Assembly: GCF_039543545.1 (NCBI RefSeq)
Contig: NZ_BAABJY010000001.1
Coordinates: 1,205,324-1,269,323, forward strand
Origin: Luteimonas vadosa
Lineage (GTDB): Bacteria; Pseudomonadota; Gammaproteobacteria; Xanthomonadales; Xanthomonadaceae
DNA: 64,000 bases
Direction of reading: 5' to 3'
Every line of letters begins with the position of its first letter. The first letter of the stretch is position 1. Positions 8,193 through 17,618 of the stretch are shown in pieces. Both the position numbers and the translations under genes were made by a program. Below the pieces are notes generated by a model. The model was not told the DNA's origin. It saw only the letters and a list, made by a program, of their open reading frames with translations, and did no database searches.

Positions 8193-11100
8193 GTGACCAG
8201 GGGATGGGCCATGGGGCGGGGATGGATCGTCGTGGCGGCGCTCGTTGCCCACGGCGTGGCGAAGCCTGCAGTGCCGGAGCTGCCGCAGCCCCGGCAGATC
8301 AGCGTGTTCGACGGCCTGCCGTCCAATCGCATCAACGCGCTGGCCGAGGATCGACAAGGCTACCTGTGGGTGGCGACGCGCGACGGACTCGCGCGGTACG
8401 ACGGGGTCGGGTTCCGCATCTGGCGCGTCGGCGACGGCCTGCGCGACAACTTCATCTGGACCGTGCACGTGGACGCGAAGGATCGCGTCTGGCTGGGGAC
8501 GCAACAAGCCGGGCTGGTCATGCTCGACGTCTCACGCAGCCGATTCGTGCACTTCGATCGCGATTCGCATCCCGCCATCGGCAGCAACGACGTCTGGTCC
8601 ATCGCCACCACGCCCGACGGCATGCTCTGGTTCGGCACCGCGGACGGGGGATTGCACCAGCTGTCGCCCGGCGGAACCATCCGCCGCTTCATGCCACGGG
8701 CCGGCGACCCGCGCAGCCTGCCGTCGCCGGGCGTCAGCCGGCTCGCCGTGGACCGGGACGGGAGCCTGTGGGTCGGGACGAAGGGCGGCGTCGCGCGCTG
8801 GACGGGGCGCGATTTCGAACGCCTGGCCTTGGGGGAGGCCAATGCCTTCGTCAACCACCTGGACTTCGACCGCGCCGGCGCGCTCTGGATCGGCCTGCAG
8901 TCCGGCGGTTTCGTTCGGCGGCGCAACGGACGCATCGAACGCATGCCCTGGATCGATCCCGTGCAGGGCGCGCCCGCCTTGCACATGCTGCTGGAAGATC
9001 GCCAGGGTGCGCACTGGCTCGACACCGCCAGCGGGCTGTCTCGCGAACGCAACGGCGAGGTCCAGGACGTGCCGCTGTACAGCAACACCAGCCGGGGCAT
9101 GGTGCGCCCGGCCTGGTCGGCCGCGTACGAGGATCGCGAAGGCGGCCTGTGGTTCGCCAGCCTCGACTCCGGCCTGTGGCGCCTGCCGGCGAACTGGCGC
9201 AACTTCAGCGTGCTGCAGCGGCGGGTCGGCGACGACAGTTCGCCGGCCAATGCCTTCGTCCATGGCATCGCCCCGGCCGCCGGCAATGGCCTTTGGCTCG
9301 TCGGCAGCGGGGGGGTGCTGGACTGGATGGACCCGGATACGGGTGCGATCGAGCACCGCCTGTCGCAGGCGTGCGGCAGTTTCGTCAACTTCGGGGTGCA
9401 AGAGGGCGCCGACGGCGGGGTCTGGATCGGATGCTTCGGGCAGCTGGTTCGCTTCGACCCGGCAAGCGGCGGCGTGCGCCGCTGGTATATCGACGACGAT
9501 GCGGATGCGGCGTTGCCGGGCGAGATCTCCCACTTCGTCGAAGACCCGGATGGCGGGTTGTGGATCGCCAGCGACCGGGGCGTGCAGCAGCGGGACGCCG
9601 ATGGCGGCGTCGTGCGCACGGTGCTTGGCGGCGACGGCGGCGGGCTGCCGGACAACGCCCGCATCGAACAGCTTGCGCGCGCGCCCGATGGCGGCCTCTG
9701 GGTCGTCGGCGACCAGGGCATGCACGCCTGGAACGCGGGCGCGCGTCGCTTCGAACCGGTGGCGGGTGCGCCTTCGGCGCACGTCCACGGGTTCGCGATC
9801 GCGCCCGACGGCAGCGTCTGGCTCGCGCGCAGGGGGCTGCTGGCCGCCTACCACTGGGACGGCGCCGGACTTTCGCTCGAGCGCACGGTCGACGCCCGGC
9901 AGGGATTGCCGGCGGTCGCGCCAGGGGGCGTCGCCGTCGACGCGCAGGGCGTGGTGTGGCTGACCACGGTGCGGGGTTTGTTGCGCTACGACCCGGACGA
10001 TGACCGACTGCGCACCTATGGCGTGCGCGACGGGCTGCCGAGCCAGGAATTCAATCCCCGCCCGATTCGCATTTCCCCGCGCGGCTACCTCGCCGCGGGC
10101 ACGGCGGACGGCCTCTTGCTGTTTCATCCGCAGCAGGTCCGGTGGAGCGACCGGACGCCGACCCTGGCGATCGAGTCCATCGACCTGCGCCGTGGCGATG
10201 CCCGCATCGAATTGCCGCGCAGCGATGCGATCGCGCTCCGGCACGACGACCGCGACCTGCGGGTGGTGGCGCGCCTGCTGTCGTTCACCGACGCGCATGC
10301 CCACCGTTACCGCTTCCGCCTCGCCGGCTACGACCCGGACTGGGTGAACGTCGGCGCCTCGGGCGAGCGCGTGTTCTCGCGTCTGGAGCCGGGGAGCTAT
10401 CGCCTGGGCGTGCAGGCGCGCACGGCCGACGACGAATGGTCGCCCGTGCAGACCCTGGACTTCGAGGTGCTTCCCCCGTGGTGGCGCACGGCCTGGGCGT
10501 TGCTCGCCTTCCTCCTCGCGGGGCTGGTGGCGGTGCTTTGGTTGGCGCACGCCTATCGGAAGCGCCTGCGCCGTCGCCACGAGTGGCACCTGGCGGAACA
10601 GAAGCGCGAACTGGCCGAACAGGCCTCGCTGGCCAAGACGCGCTTCCTCGCCACCCTGGGGCACGAGGTCAGGACGCCGATGACCGGCGTGCTGGGGATG
10701 AGCGAGTTGCTGCTCGCGACCGGCCTGGACGGGAAGCAGCGCGAGTACATCAAGTCGATCCGGATGGCCGGCGAGCACCTGATGCGCCTGGTCAACGATG
10801 CGCTGGACCTGTCGCGCATCGAGGCCGGCAAGCTCGAGCTCGACCCGCAACCGTTCGACCTCCATGCCCTGGTGGAGGGCGTGGTCGCGTTGAGCGCGCC
10901 GATGGCGCGGGGCAAGGGGCTGGAATTCCACGACGACATCGCCCATGGCGTGCCGCGCTGGGTGCGTGGCGATGCGTTGCGGGTGCGCCAGATCCTGCTC
11001 AACCTGGTGGGCAATGCGTGCAAGTTCACGGAGCGCGGCACGGTCTCGCTGACCCTCTCGTGCATCGCCGACGGCGTGCGCTTCGTCGTCGCCGATACCG

Positions 11101-11738
11101 GCCCGGGCCTCAACGAGGAACAGAAACAGCGCTTGTTCCACCGCTTCGAGCAGGCCGAGGGCGCCCGTACCGCGGCGCGCTATGGCGGCAGCGGCCTGGG
11201 CCTGGCGATCTCGCAGGAGCTGGCTGCCGCGATGGGCGGGCGGATCGGGATCGAGAGCACGCCGGGGCGGGGCACCGACTTCATCGTCGTGTTGCCGTTG
11301 CACGCCGAGGACGCGGTGCATGTCGACCCGCCGATTTCGCCAGCCCGCGCCAGTCGCGCGCTGGATGTTTTGATTGTCGAGGACGACCTGACCGTCGCCG
11401 AAGTCATCACCAGCCTGTTGCAGGCGCAGGGGCATCGCGTGACGCACGCTGCGCACGGACTCGCGGCTTTGTCGGAAGTCGCAGCGAAGGATTTCGACAT
11501 CGCGCTGCTCGACCTCGACCTGCCGGGTCTCGACGGGCTGGCACTGGCCCGTCAATTGCGTGCGCAGGGCTTCGATCCGCCCCTGGTCGCGGTCACCGCC
11601 CGCGCCGACGCCGATGCCGAGCCGCAGGCGCGCGAAGCCGGCTTCGACCGCTTCCTGCGCAAGCCCTTGACCGGTGCGATGCTGGCCGAGGTGCTGGCGG
11701 GCCTGCCGTGCACGACAACCGTGGGTCGGCGCACATGA
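8193..11738 (+). CDS. Hybrid histidine kinase with periplasmic propeller sensor
   Basis: About 1181 residues. Order: short signal or anchor, Reg_prop propeller repeats (QGYLWVATRDGLARYDG onward, ~35-680), Y_Y_Y domain (YRFRLAGYDPDWVNVG), one transmembrane helix near 780, HisKA with phospho-acceptor His in LGHEVRTPMTGVLGM, HATPase with NACKFTERGT and GGSGLGLAIS, and a C-terminal receiver domain with acceptor Asp in DIALLDLDLPGLDG and KPLTG. No Hpt or DNA-binding domain follows, so the output partner is elsewhere. GTG at 8193 is chosen because AAGGGAG lies 7 nt upstream; ATG at 8211 is the alternative. The stop overlaps the next gene's ATG. Confidence 0.92.
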   Translation: MTRGWAMGRGWIVVAALVAHGVAKPAVPELPQPRQISVFDGLPSNRINALAEDRQGYLWVATRDGLARYDGVGFRIWRVGDGLRDNFIWTVHVDAKDRVWLGTQQAGLVMLDVSRSRFVHFDRDSHPAIGSNDVWSIATTPDGMLWFGTADGGLHQLSPGGTIRRFMPRAGDPRSLPSPGVSRLAVDRDGSLWVGTKGGVARWTGRDFERLALGEANAFVNHLDFDRAGALWIGLQSGGFVRRRNGRIERMPWIDPVQGAPALHMLLEDRQGAHWLDTASGLSRERNGEVQDVPLYSNTSRGMVRPAWSAAYEDREGGLWFASLDSGLWRLPANWRNFSVLQRRVGDDSSPANAFVHGIAPAAGNGLWLVGSGGVLDWMDPDTGAIEHRLSQACGSFVNFGVQEGADGGVWIGCFGQLVRFDPASGGVRRWYIDDDADAALPGEISHFVEDPDGGLWIASDRGVQQRDADGGVVRTVLGGDGGGLPDNARIEQLARAPDGGLWVVGDQGMHAWNAGARRFEPVAGAPSAHVHGFAIAPDGSVWLARRGLLAAYHWDGAGLSLERTVDARQGLPAVAPGGVAVDAQGVVWLTTVRGLLRYDPDDDRLRTYGVRDGLPSQEFNPRPIRISPRGYLAAGTADGLLLFHPQQVRWSDRTPTLAIESIDLRRGDARIELPRSDAIALRHDDRDLRVVARLLSFTDAHAHRYRFRLAGYDPDWVNVGASGERVFSRLEPGSYRLGVQARTADDEWSPVQTLDFEVLPPWWRTAWALLAFLLAGLVAVLWLAHAYRKRLRRRHEWHLAEQKRELAEQASLAKTRFLATLGHEVRTPMTGVLGMSELLLATGLDGKQREYIKSIRMAGEHLMRLVNDALDLSRIEAGKLELDPQPFDLHALVEGVVALSAPMARGKGLEFHDDIAHGVPRWVRGDALRVRQILLNLVGNACKFTERGTVSLTLSCIADGVRFVVADTGPGLNEEQKQRLFHRFEQAEGARTAARYGGSGLGLAISQELAAAMGGRIGIESTPGRGTDFIVVLPLHAEDAVHVDPPISPARASRALDVLIVEDDLTVAEVITSLLQAQGHRVTHAAHGLAALSEVAAKDFDIALLDLDLPGLDGLALARQLRAQGFDPPLVAVTARADADAEPQAREAGFDRFLRKPLTGAMLAEVLAGLPCTTTVGRRT

Positions 11739-12733
11739 GCCCGTCCCTCCTGTCCTGGGGGTTGGCCGTCCTGCTTGCCTGCCTGGGGCCGGCGCTGTTG
11801 CCGCTGCCGTCGGCGGCAGCGGGACGCGAATCCGAGAAGGCCGAGGTCCCGTTCCTGGGCGGATTCATCCGCGAGACCCGGATCGTCTACCCGCTGGAGG
11901 ATTCAGGCTGGCGCGCACTGGGCGAGCAATTGCACGAACCCCATGCCGCAGGCGTCTCCGTGTTCTATGCCGACATCGACGACGACGCGCGCCGGGCGTC
12001 GGTGCACTACCAGGCGCTCGGCCTGGTGTCGGAGCAGGACTACGAGGCAGTAGTTGCCGGGGCGCGCGCGGCCTTCGAGTCCGTGCCGGACGGTCCGGGC
12101 AGCGAAGCGGCCGCGAAGCTGGGCGAATCCCGCCGGTTCAGCCTGCGGCAGACGACCCGGGACGGCCGCGAATACGTGGTAACCGGGACATCGTTCGACC
12201 TGGAGTTCCACGACGAGGGCGAGCGGTTCGTGGCCGCGCAGACGGTCCTCTGGAGCAACCTGTACCTCGTGCGGTGGATGATGGTCGCGCCTGCGGAAAG
12301 CACCTCCCGCGACGCGTTGCGGCGCGAGCTGGAGCGCTGGACGACGCGGATGGTGCTGCAGACCGGCGTGGTCAGTACCGGCGACTGCTGGATGCCGATG
12401 CGGATCGAAACCGCCCGGCCGGGCAGGCGCCGGTTGCACGGCCAGATGGCGACCATCGCGGTCAAGGGCGACGGCATCATCCGGGTGATGCCGGACCGCC
12501 TGCTGGTGCCCGAGTCCATCGCCAGGCTGCCGGACCTGGAAACCGCGGCGCTGATGTACGCCGGCATGCGGCTCGCCGGGCGACTGGTCAATGGCTGCGT
12601 TTCGCCGGTCGACATGAACCTGGAGGTGGGGGAGGGATTCCGCGAGATCCGACTCGAGTACAGCGAGCCGGAAACCGGGCGCGACACGATCCCGTCCTTC
12701 CGCCTCAGGAGCCGCAACTCCGGCATCGGTTGA
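11735..12733 (+). CDS. Secreted protein of unknown function coupled to the hybrid kinase
   Basis: 332 residues. ATG at 11735 overlaps the kinase stop (ATGA), so the two are translationally coupled. A signal peptide (LLPLPSAAA) precedes a mostly soluble periplasmic or outer-membrane-associated body with no motif I recognise. The coupling suggests a role in the same pathway, perhaps as a ligand-binding accessory or an effector, but this is inference. The next gene, an ABC exporter, begins 109 nt later and may or may not be in the same transcript. Confidence 0.7.
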   Translation: MSPSLLSWGLAVLLACLGPALLPLPSAAAGRESEKAEVPFLGGFIRETRIVYPLEDSGWRALGEQLHEPHAAGVSVFYADIDDDARRASVHYQALGLVSEQDYEAVVAGARAAFESVPDGPGSEAAAKLGESRRFSLRQTTRDGREYVVTGTSFDLEFHDEGERFVAAQTVLWSNLYLVRWMMVAPAESTSRDALRRELERWTTRMVLQTGVVSTGDCWMPMRIETARPGRRRLHGQMATIAVKGDGIIRVMPDRLLVPESIARLPDLETAALMYAGMRLAGRLVNGCVSPVDMNLEVGEGFREIRLEYSEPETGRDTIPSFRLRSRNSGIG

Positions 12734-12841
12734 AATCGGCAGGGCTGCCGCGTGGGGTGGTGCGCTGCCCGTGGTCCGGGCGCGCGCCCTTGCAAGTCCG
12801 CGATGCGGCCGCAACCATGAGGTTCCGCCGCCGCGTCGACG

Positions 12842-14710
12842 ATGGCGCCCGATGGACCCGCCTTGTCGCATCCCAGCCCCACGAGCCAGCCCGATGGCGG
12901 CGACCTCACCCGCAGCTTCCTCGGCGTGTTCCGCTTCAGCGGCCGCGCGCTGGCGCTGGTCTGGAGCACCAGCCGTCCGCTGACGGTCTGGCTCGGCCTG
13001 CTGACGCTCGTCGGCGGCCTGCTGCCGGCGGGGATCGCCTATGTGGGTGCGTTGATCGTCGACGCCGTGGTCGCGGCCAGCCGGGCGGCAACGGCTGGCG
13101 GCGCGGTGGAGATGGTCCCCGTGTTCTGGCTGATCGCGCTGGAGGCGGTGCTGGTGATGGCCATGGCCGGCGCGCAGCGCGGGATCTCGCTGTGCCAGTC
13201 GCTGCTGCGCGCGCAGCTCGGGCAGCGCGTCAACGTGATGATCCTGGAGAAGGCGCTGACGCTGCAGCTGGCGCACTTCGAGGATTCCGAGTTCTACGAC
13301 AAGCTCACCCGCGCGCGGCGCGAGGCGTCGAGCCGGCCGCTGTCGCTGGTCAACCGCACCTTCGGGCTGGCGCAGAACGGAATTTCGCTTGTCAGCTACG
13401 CGGTGCTGCTGGCGCAGTTCTCGCCGTGGGCGGTGCTGGTCCTGGTGCTGGCCGGGTTGCCGTCGTTCCTGGCCGAGACCAAGTTCTCCGGCGACGCCTT
13501 CCGCCTCTTCCGCTGGCGCTCGCCGGAAACGCGGATGCAGATGTACCTGGAGACGGTGCTCGCGCGCGAGGACCACGCCAAGGAGGTCAAGCTCTATGGG
13601 CTGGGTCCGCTTCTGCTCGGCCGCTACCGCGACATCTTCCACACCCTGTACCGCGAGGACCGCAAGCTCGCCATCCGCCGCGACGGCTGGGGCTTCGTGC
13701 TCGGTCTGGTCGGTACGCTGACCCTGTACGCCGCGTACGGCTGGATCGCCCTGACCACCGTCGCCGGGCGCATCACCCTGGGCCAGATGACCATGTACCT
13801 GATGCTGTTCCGCCAGGGGCAGTCGGCGGTGGCGGCGATCCTGTCGGCGGTCGGCGGCATGTACGAGGACAACCTCTACCTGTCCACGCTGTACGAGTAC
13901 CTCGACACGCCGGTGCCGGCGTCGGAAGGGCGCGAGGTGCGCGGGCCGCTACCGGAGGACGGCATCCGTTTCGAGAACGTGTCCTTCACCTATCCCGGTG
14001 CCGAGGCGCCGGCACTGCAGGACATCGACCTGCACATCCGCCCGGGCGAGTCATTGGCCCTGGTCGGCCAGAACGGCTCCGGCAAGACCACCCTGATCAA
14101 GCTGCTCACGCGCCTGTACGACCCGGACCGGGGCCGCATCCTGCTCGACGGCCGCGACCTGCGCGAGTGGGACGACGCCACGTTGCGCCAGCGCATCGGC
14201 GTGATCTTCCAGGACTTCGCCCGCTACCAGATGCGGGTGGGCGAGAACGTCGGCGTCGGCGACGTCGAACACTTCGAGGACCGCGCGCGCTGGCAGGAAG
14301 CCGCCGACATGGGCATGGCCACGCCGTTCATCGCCGACCTGCCGGCGGGATTCGAGACCCAGCTCGGCCGCTGGTTCCGCGATGGCCGCGAGCTGTCCGG
14401 CGGCCAGTGGCAGAAGATCGCCCTGGCGCGTGCCTTCATGCGCTCGCGCGCCGACATCCTGGTGCTCGACGAACCCACCGCCGCGATGGACGCCGCCGCC
14501 GAGGCGACCATCTTCGAGCACTTCCGCAAGCTCACCCACAACCGCATCGCCATCCTGATCTCGCACCGCTTCTCCACCGTGCGCATGGCCGACCAGATCG
14601 TCGTCATCCAGGACGGGCGCATCATCGAGCACGGCAGCCACGACGAGCTCATGGCGCAGGATGGGCATTACGCGCATCTGTTCAAGCTGCAGGCGCAGGG
14701 GTACCGTTGA
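12842..14710 (+). CDS. ABC exporter half-transporter (permease fused to ATPase)
   Basis: 622 residues. The N-terminal ~340 residues contain about six transmembrane helices, followed by an ATPase with Walker A (GQNGSGKTTLIKLL), signature LSGGQWQKIALARAF, Walker B (ILVLDEPTAAMD) and switch His (LISHRFSTVR). This is the homodimeric exporter architecture of MsbA-like and drug, lipid or peptide exporters. The substrate cannot be told from the sequence. It is followed within 20 nt by a small membrane protein gene and is probably in its operon. Confidence 0.9.
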   Translation: MAPDGPALSHPSPTSQPDGGDLTRSFLGVFRFSGRALALVWSTSRPLTVWLGLLTLVGGLLPAGIAYVGALIVDAVVAASRAATAGGAVEMVPVFWLIALEAVLVMAMAGAQRGISLCQSLLRAQLGQRVNVMILEKALTLQLAHFEDSEFYDKLTRARREASSRPLSLVNRTFGLAQNGISLVSYAVLLAQFSPWAVLVLVLAGLPSFLAETKFSGDAFRLFRWRSPETRMQMYLETVLAREDHAKEVKLYGLGPLLLGRYRDIFHTLYREDRKLAIRRDGWGFVLGLVGTLTLYAAYGWIALTTVAGRITLGQMTMYLMLFRQGQSAVAAILSAVGGMYEDNLYLSTLYEYLDTPVPASEGREVRGPLPEDGIRFENVSFTYPGAEAPALQDIDLHIRPGESLALVGQNGSGKTTLIKLLTRLYDPDRGRILLDGRDLREWDDATLRQRIGVIFQDFARYQMRVGENVGVGDVEHFEDRARWQEAADMGMATPFIADLPAGFETQLGRWFRDGRELSGGQWQKIALARAFMRSRADILVLDEPTAAMDAAAEATIFEHFRKLTHNRIAILISHRFSTVRMADQIVVIQDGRIIEHGSHDELMAQDGHYAHLFKLQAQGYR

Positions 14711-14729
14711 GGCAAGGGGGAACGCCACC

Positions 14730-15074
14730 ATGACCCGAGTGCTGAAAACCTTTGCCGACCGGCGGCTCGCCCGGAAAATCGCAGTGTTGCGGACGGCGAG
14801 CGCAGCGCTGGCGCTGCTCGTGCTGGCGACGGTCGCCATGATGGCGGCACGAGGCGAACTGATCGTCAGGGGATCGCACGCGGGCGGGCGTTTTGTCTCC
14901 GACGGTGTACTTAAGATGGTCAGCTGGAGCGACTCCCCGCTCGTCTACGTGATCGCGACGATCGCGTACCTCGCGATGGGGCTTCTGCTGGTAGCCTGCA
15001 TGCATGCCGTCGCCGGCAAGCTCATCGAGAACTTCCACGGGAGACCATTGTTCCGGAGGAAGTACCCCTACTGA
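14730..15074 (+). CDS. Small two-helix membrane protein, unknown
   Basis: 114 residues from ATG at 14730, preceded by AAGGGGGAA. It has two hydrophobic stretches (~19-40 and ~70-97) and short basic termini; the end is RPLFRRKYPY. No known domain is recognised. It begins 19 nt after the ABC exporter stop, so it is likely co-transcribed. Longer in-frame starts upstream lie inside the exporter gene and are not preferred. Confidence 0.6.
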   Translation: MTRVLKTFADRRLARKIAVLRTASAALALLVLATVAMMAARGELIVRGSHAGGRFVSDGVLKMVSWSDSPLVYVIATIAYLAMGLLLVACMHAVAGKLIENFHGRPLFRRKYPY

Positions 15075-15134
15075 TTGCAATGCGATCGTGGGGCTCCGCC
15101 TTGTCCATGCAGCTGCCTGGCAGGCCAGAGGCTG

Positions 15135-16202
15135 TCAACGAGCGCTGTAAGCGTGCACCTCGTCCACCAACACCGCGACGTGTTCCGGATCCATGTCCGG
15201 CGACATGCCGTGGCCGAGGTTGAAGACGTGGCCTTCGCGGGAGCCGTTGTTGCCGTCGCGGTAGCTGTCGAGGGCGCGGCGGACCTCGGCGCGGATGGCG
15301 TCGGGTGAGCCGTACAACGTGGCCGGATCGAGGTTGCCCTGCAGCGCGACCTTGCCTGCGGTGCGTTTGGCGGCATCGCCGAGTTCGATGAGCCAGTCGA
15401 CGCCCACGCCTTCGGCGCCGGAGTCGGCCAGTTCCGGCAGGTACGCGGCGTTGCCCTTGCCGAACAGGATCAGCGGGGTGCGGTCGTCGCCGTCGCCGCG
15501 TTCGAGTTCGCGGGCGATGCGGACCAGGTAGGGTAGGGAGAACTCGCGATACATCGCCGGCGACAGCACGCCGCCCCAGGTGTCGAAGACCTGCAGCACC
15601 TGCGCACCGGCCGCCCGCTGCGCGGCGAGGTAGGCGATGACGGCGTCGGTGTTGACCGACAGCAGCGCGTGCAGCGCCTTCGGCTCGTTGAGCGCCAGCG
15701 CCTTGATCCGCGCGAAGTCCTTGCTGCCACCGCCCTCGACCATGTAGCAGGCGAGCGTCCAGGGGCTGCCGGAGAAGCCGATCAGCGGCACCTTGCCGTC
15801 CAGCTCGCGGCGGATGGTGCGCACCGCGTCCATCACGTAGCGCAGCTCGCCTTCCATGTCCGGCACGCCCAGCTTCGCGATGGCGGCGGCATCTCGCACG
15901 GGGTGGCGGAACTTCGGGCCCTCGCCTTCGACGAAGTACAGCTCCAGGCCCATGGCGTCTGGGATGGTGAGGATGTCGGAGAACAGGATCGCGGCGTCGA
16001 GGTCGAAGCGCGCCAGCGGCTGCAGCGTGACCTCGCAGGCCAGCTCCGGGTTCTTCGCCATCGCCAGGAAGCTGCCGGCGCGCTTGCGGCTGGCGCGGTA
16101 CTCGGGAAGGTAGCGCCCGGCCTGGCGCATCAGCCAGACGGGGGTGCGGTCGACGGGTTGGCGGCGCAGGGCGCGGAGGATGCGGTCGTTGTGCAAGGTC
16201 AT
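15135..16202 (-). CDS. hemE: Uroporphyrinogen decarboxylase
   Basis: 355 residues, the usual length. It converts uroporphyrinogen III to coproporphyrinogen III in cytoplasmic haem synthesis. The signature PVWLMRQAGRYLPEYR near residue 20 carries the substrate-binding Arg residues, and GFSGSPWTLACYMVEG is the second family signature. The start ATG overlaps the stop of the upstream WGR-domain gene (ATGA), placing hemE at the end of an aroK-aroB-WGR-hemE operon. Confidence 0.97.
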   Translation of the reverse strand: MTLHNDRILRALRRQPVDRTPVWLMRQAGRYLPEYRASRKRAGSFLAMAKNPELACEVTLQPLARFDLDAAILFSDILTIPDAMGLELYFVEGEGPKFRHPVRDAAAIAKLGVPDMEGELRYVMDAVRTIRRELDGKVPLIGFSGSPWTLACYMVEGGGSKDFARIKALALNEPKALHALLSVNTDAVIAYLAAQRAAGAQVLQVFDTWGGVLSPAMYREFSLPYLVRIARELERGDGDDRTPLILFGKGNAAYLPELADSGAEGVGVDWLIELGDAAKRTAGKVALQGNLDPATLYGSPDAIRAEVRRALDSYRDGNNGSREGHVFNLGHGMSPDMDPEHVAVLVDEVHAYSAR

Positions 16203-16483
16203 GCCTTCTGGATTGGGGCGGGCGTGGCGGGACGCGGTGCGTCGGCGCCGTGGGCGAACATCAGCTGGAAGCCTTGCCTGAGCTGCTGATCCCGGGCCTG
16301 TTCCAGCGCGGCCAGGGCGCTGGCGTGGTCGTCGAAGCGCTGTCGGCGCAGCTGGCTGCGGCCACCGATCACCCCGGTCTCGCGCAGCAGCGTCCAGGCG
16401 CCCAGCAGGTCGGGCTGCAGCATGAGCTGCACGAACCGCGGCGCTTCGTGGTCGTCGGGACGTTGTTGCAGGAACAGGCGCAT
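16199..16483 (-). CDS. WGR-domain small protein
   Basis: 94 residues from ATG at 16483. Most of it is a single WGR domain: RFVQLMLQPDLLGAWTLLRE, then GVIGGRSQLRRQRFDDHASA. In larger proteins WGR domains contact DNA ends or nucleic acid, but the role of the stand-alone bacterial form is unknown. The C-terminal ~20 residues are Ala/Pro-rich. It sits between aroB (41 nt upstream) and hemE (overlapping by 4 nt). Confidence 0.75.
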   Translation of the reverse strand: MRLFLQQRPDDHEAPRFVQLMLQPDLLGAWTLLRETGVIGGRSQLRRQRFDDHASALAALEQARDQQLRQGFQLMFAHGADAPRPATPAPIQKA

Positions 16484-16523
16484 GGGGCGTGGATTGTACG
16501 GGGCCGGCGGTCCGGGGGACGGT

Positions 16524-17618
16524 TCAGGCTTCGCGCAGCACGGCAAGGACGGCGCTTTCGGGCACGTCCGGCACCACCTGCGCGCGGCCGGCCCCGGACC
16601 AGAGCACGAAGCGGAGCCCGCCCGCCTGTGCCTTCTTGTCCAGGCGCATGCGGGCAAGCAGGGCCTCCGGATCGAGCCCATCCGGCAGTGCAACGGGCAG
16701 CCCGAAGCGCGCCAGCAGCACCTGGAGGCGCATCGCCTCGTCGGCATCCGCCATGCCCAGCGCGGCCGACAGGCGCGTCGCGAGCACCATGCCGACGGCC
16801 ACGGCCTCGCCGTGGTTCAGCCCGCCGTAGCCGGCCTCGGCCTCGATGGCGTGGCCGAAGGTGTGGCCGAAGTTGAGCAGGGCGCGTTCGCCGTGCTCGA
16901 AGGGATCGCGCTCGACGATCGCGGCCTTGTGCGCGCAGCTGCGTGCGATGGCCTCCGCCAGCGCGCCCGTGTCCTGCGCCAGCAGCGCGTCGGCGTTGGC
17001 GTCGAGCCAGTCGAGGAAGCCGGCGTCGACGATGGCGCCGTACTTCACCACTTCCGCCAGTCCCGCGCGCAGCTCGCGTTCGGGCAGGGTCCGCAGGGTC
17101 GTCGTGTCGGCGAACACCGCGCGCGGCGGGTGGAAGGCCCCGACGAGGTTCTTGCCCTGCGGCAGGTCGACCGCGGTCTTGCCGCCCACCGAGGAATCGA
17201 CCATGGCCAGCAGCGAGGTCGGCAACTGCACGCAGTCGATGCCGCGCATCCAGCAGGCCGCGGCGAACCCCGCCAGGTCGCCGACCATGCCGCCGCCCAG
17301 CGCGTAGACGCAGGCGTCGCGGGTCGCCCCCAGGGCCGCGAGCGCGTCGATCGCGACGCCGAAGTTCGCGAGCGTCTTGCTCGCCTCGCCGGCCGGGAAC
17401 ACGCAGGTGTCGATGCGGGCTTCGGGTCGCGCGGCGCGCAGCGTCCCGACCACGGTGTCGGCATGCAGCGGCGCGACATTGGCGTCGCTGACCACCAGCG
17501 CGTGCCGGCCGCGCAACATTTCCGCCAACGAGGCGCTGTCATGCAGCAGGCCCGGGCCAATGGCAATGCGGTAGGGCTGCGCGCCACCGACGTCGATCCG
17601 CCGGATGCCGGCGCTCAC
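16524..17618 (-). CDS. aroB: 3-dehydroquinate synthase
   Basis: 364 residues. It closes DAHP to 3-dehydroquinate, the second step of the shikimate pathway, with NAD and a divalent metal. Visible motifs are the NAD-binding GGGMVGDLAGFAAACWMRG, substrate-loop residues VDSSVGGKTAVD and GKNLVGAFHPP, and metal-ligand histidines in LLNFGHTFGHAIE. The start is GTG at 17618, overlapping the aroK stop by 4 nt (GTGA), so translation is probably coupled. Confidence 0.96.
   Translation of the reverse strand: MSAGIRRIDVGGAQPYRIAIGPGLLHDSASLAEMLRGRHALVVSDANVAPLHADTVVGTLRAARPEARIDTCVFPAGEASKTLANFGVAIDALAALGATRDACVYALGGGMVGDLAGFAAACWMRGIDCVQLPTSLLAMVDSSVGGKTAVDLPQGKNLVGAFHPPRAVFADTTTLRTLPERELRAGLAEVVKYGAIVDAGFLDWLDANADALLAQDTGALAEAIARSCAHKAAIVERDPFEHGERALLNFGHTFGHAIEAEAGYGGLNHGEAVAVGMVLATRLSAALGMADADEAMRLQVLLARFGLPVALPDGLDPEALLARMRLDKKAQAGGLRFVLWSGAGRAQVVPDVPESAVLAVLREA

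Noticed and set aside
8532..11555. Minus-strand open frame of 1007 codons opposite the hybrid kinase
   Set aside because: Antisense artefact; the kinase domains on the plus strand are complete.
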